From Ferruginibacter sp. (GTDB taxonomy: Bacteria; Bacteroidota; Bacteroidia; Chitinophagales; Chitinophagaceae): a DNA stretch of 16,861 nucleotides. The notes under the pieces are model-generated. The model searched no databases. It was not told the origin of the DNA and was given only the letters and a program-made list of their open reading frames with translations. Below, piece after piece: positions 16,258-16,861 of the stretch (within the stretch, counting starts at the first letter, position 1; the number at the start of each line of letters is the position of its first letter). Made by a program: the position numbers and the translations under genes. The DNA lies in contig JANXTN010000208.1 of assembly GCA_025352435.1 (NCBI GenBank), positions 1 to 16,861 of the forward strand. The letters are read 5' to 3'.

Positions 16258-16861
16258 TAAATTTTAATTTAATTTCTTCATTGGCTTTTTTAAAATCTTC
16301 GGGTATGCCAATGTCTATAAAGTAACCATTGTCTTCTACTCCTATCATGGTAAGGGAATATAAATACTTCTCCAGAAAATCTTTTTCAAACGAAAATTTT
16401 TCGTGGAGGTTTATCTCATTAAAAACAGAGCAGTTTATTAAATAGACTCCACCGTTTATTAAACCTTGGGTCATGTATTTCTTTTCTTGAAAGGCAGTGA
16501 TTTTATTGTTTTCATTGATAGTAACAGCACCGTACCTATCAAAATGTTGCATAGGTTTTAATGCGAGTGTGCAGGCGCTGTTGTTTGCAATATGTTGTTC
16601 CCATAAGGCATTATTATTTGTCTCAAATAGAGTATCACCGTTTACAACCAATACATTTTCTTCTTCGCATAAATTAAGTGCAAGTTTTATAGCACCACCG
16701 GTTCCCAAGGGTTCATTTTCAACTGAAAATTTTACCTGTAAGTGAGGATAATTTACTTGTATATACTCTTCAATTATTTCGTGCATATAGCCGAGAGAGA
16801 GAACAAAGGAAGTTATTTTTTGTGCTGTTAAATGGGTTATCACACAATGTAAAAAAGGCTT
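16244..16861 (-). CDS. Sugar-1-phosphate nucleotidyltransferase, HddC-like (5'-truncated by window)
   Basis: These enzymes transfer a nucleotide from an NTP to a sugar 1-phosphate; HddC makes GDP-D-glycero-alpha-D-manno-heptose. About 205 residues are visible. The frame stays open to the right edge, reading KPFLHC immediately before the GTG at 16843. KPFL belongs to the conserved N-terminal region of the family, so that GTG is not the real start. The N-terminal nucleotide-binding G-x-G-T-R loop lies outside the window. Visible motifs include EPLGTGGAI, the metal-binding aspartate in VVNGDTLF, INGGVYLIN, FSFEKDFLE and YFIDIGIPEDF. The 14-base overlap with a GmhB-like phosphatase favours HddC over RmlA or mannose-1-phosphate guanylyltransferase, but the exact sugar and nucleotide are inferred. 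The full gene is probably about 30 residues longer. Confidence 0.85.
   Translation of the reverse strand, partial: KPFLHCVITHLTAQKITSFVLSLGYMHEIIEEYIQVNYPHLQVKFSVENEPLGTGGAIKLALNLCEEENVLVVNGDTLFETNNNALWEQHIANNSACTLALKPMQHFDRYGAVTINENNKITAFQEKKYMTQGLINGGVYLINCSVFNEINLHEKFSFEKDFLEKYLYSLTMIGVEDNGYFIDIGIPEDFKKANEEIKLKFNAEP

Noticed and set aside
16841..16843. GTG as the start of the nucleotidyltransferase gene
   Set aside because: The frame continues upstream as KPFLHC to the window edge, and KPFL is conserved family sequence; the gene is cut by the window.

Overview
The window suggests a Bacteroidota chromosome, most likely family Chitinophagaceae. The DNA is AT-rich. A large secreted protein carries a C-terminal type IX secretion (T9SS) sorting domain. 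An aminofutalosine synthase (MqnE) indicates menaquinone synthesis by the futalosine route. Several genes have upstream matches to the Bacteroidota -7 box TAnnTTTG instead of E. coli-type -35/-10 elements. This is a reading of gene content from memory of the families; no database search was possible. I see no IS elements, tRNA or rRNA genes, CRISPR arrays or prophage genes.

Layout, left to right. A bidirectional terminator (25-57) ends mqnE (minus). A NupG-type nucleoside/H+ symporter (plus) diverges from mqnE and is separated from convergent trxA (minus) by a perfect 16-bp bidirectional terminator. trxA follows dnaE (minus), the DNA polymerase III alpha subunit, but has its own promoter candidates. 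A 332-bp divergent control region separates dnaE from an exported NlpC/P60 cell-wall hydrolase (plus). That hydrolase converges on an exported M1 metallopeptidase (minus). The peptidase diverges across about 60 bp from an orphan peptide-type ABC substrate-binding protein (plus), which converges on an 880-residue T9SS-secreted surface protein (minus). Further right, all on minus, are msrA, an exported protein of unknown function 12 bp upstream of it, and an overlapping pair: a GmhB-like HAD phosphatase and a heptose-1-phosphate-type nucleotidyltransferase that runs off the right edge.

How the genes fit together. Much of the window is housekeeping: replication, thiol redox, menaquinone and methionine repair. 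The rest is envelope biology: wall remodelling, peptide hydrolysis and binding, a T9SS surface protein and a probable GDP-heptose branch for surface glycan. Plausible functional pairs are M1 peptidase with the peptide-binding protein (periplasmic peptide scavenging), the phosphatase with the nucleotidyltransferase (nucleotide-activated heptose), and the unknown exported protein with MsrA (probably one operon).

I do not see a clearly new multi-gene system. The items most worth a second look are the domain apparently inserted in the T9SS protein, the unknown exported partner of msrA, the complete set of PHP metal ligands in DnaE, a DnaA-box-like site upstream of dnaE, the reduced zinc loop in the GmhB-like phosphatase, and genes whose -7 boxes lie so close to the start codon that their leaders would be very short or absent.
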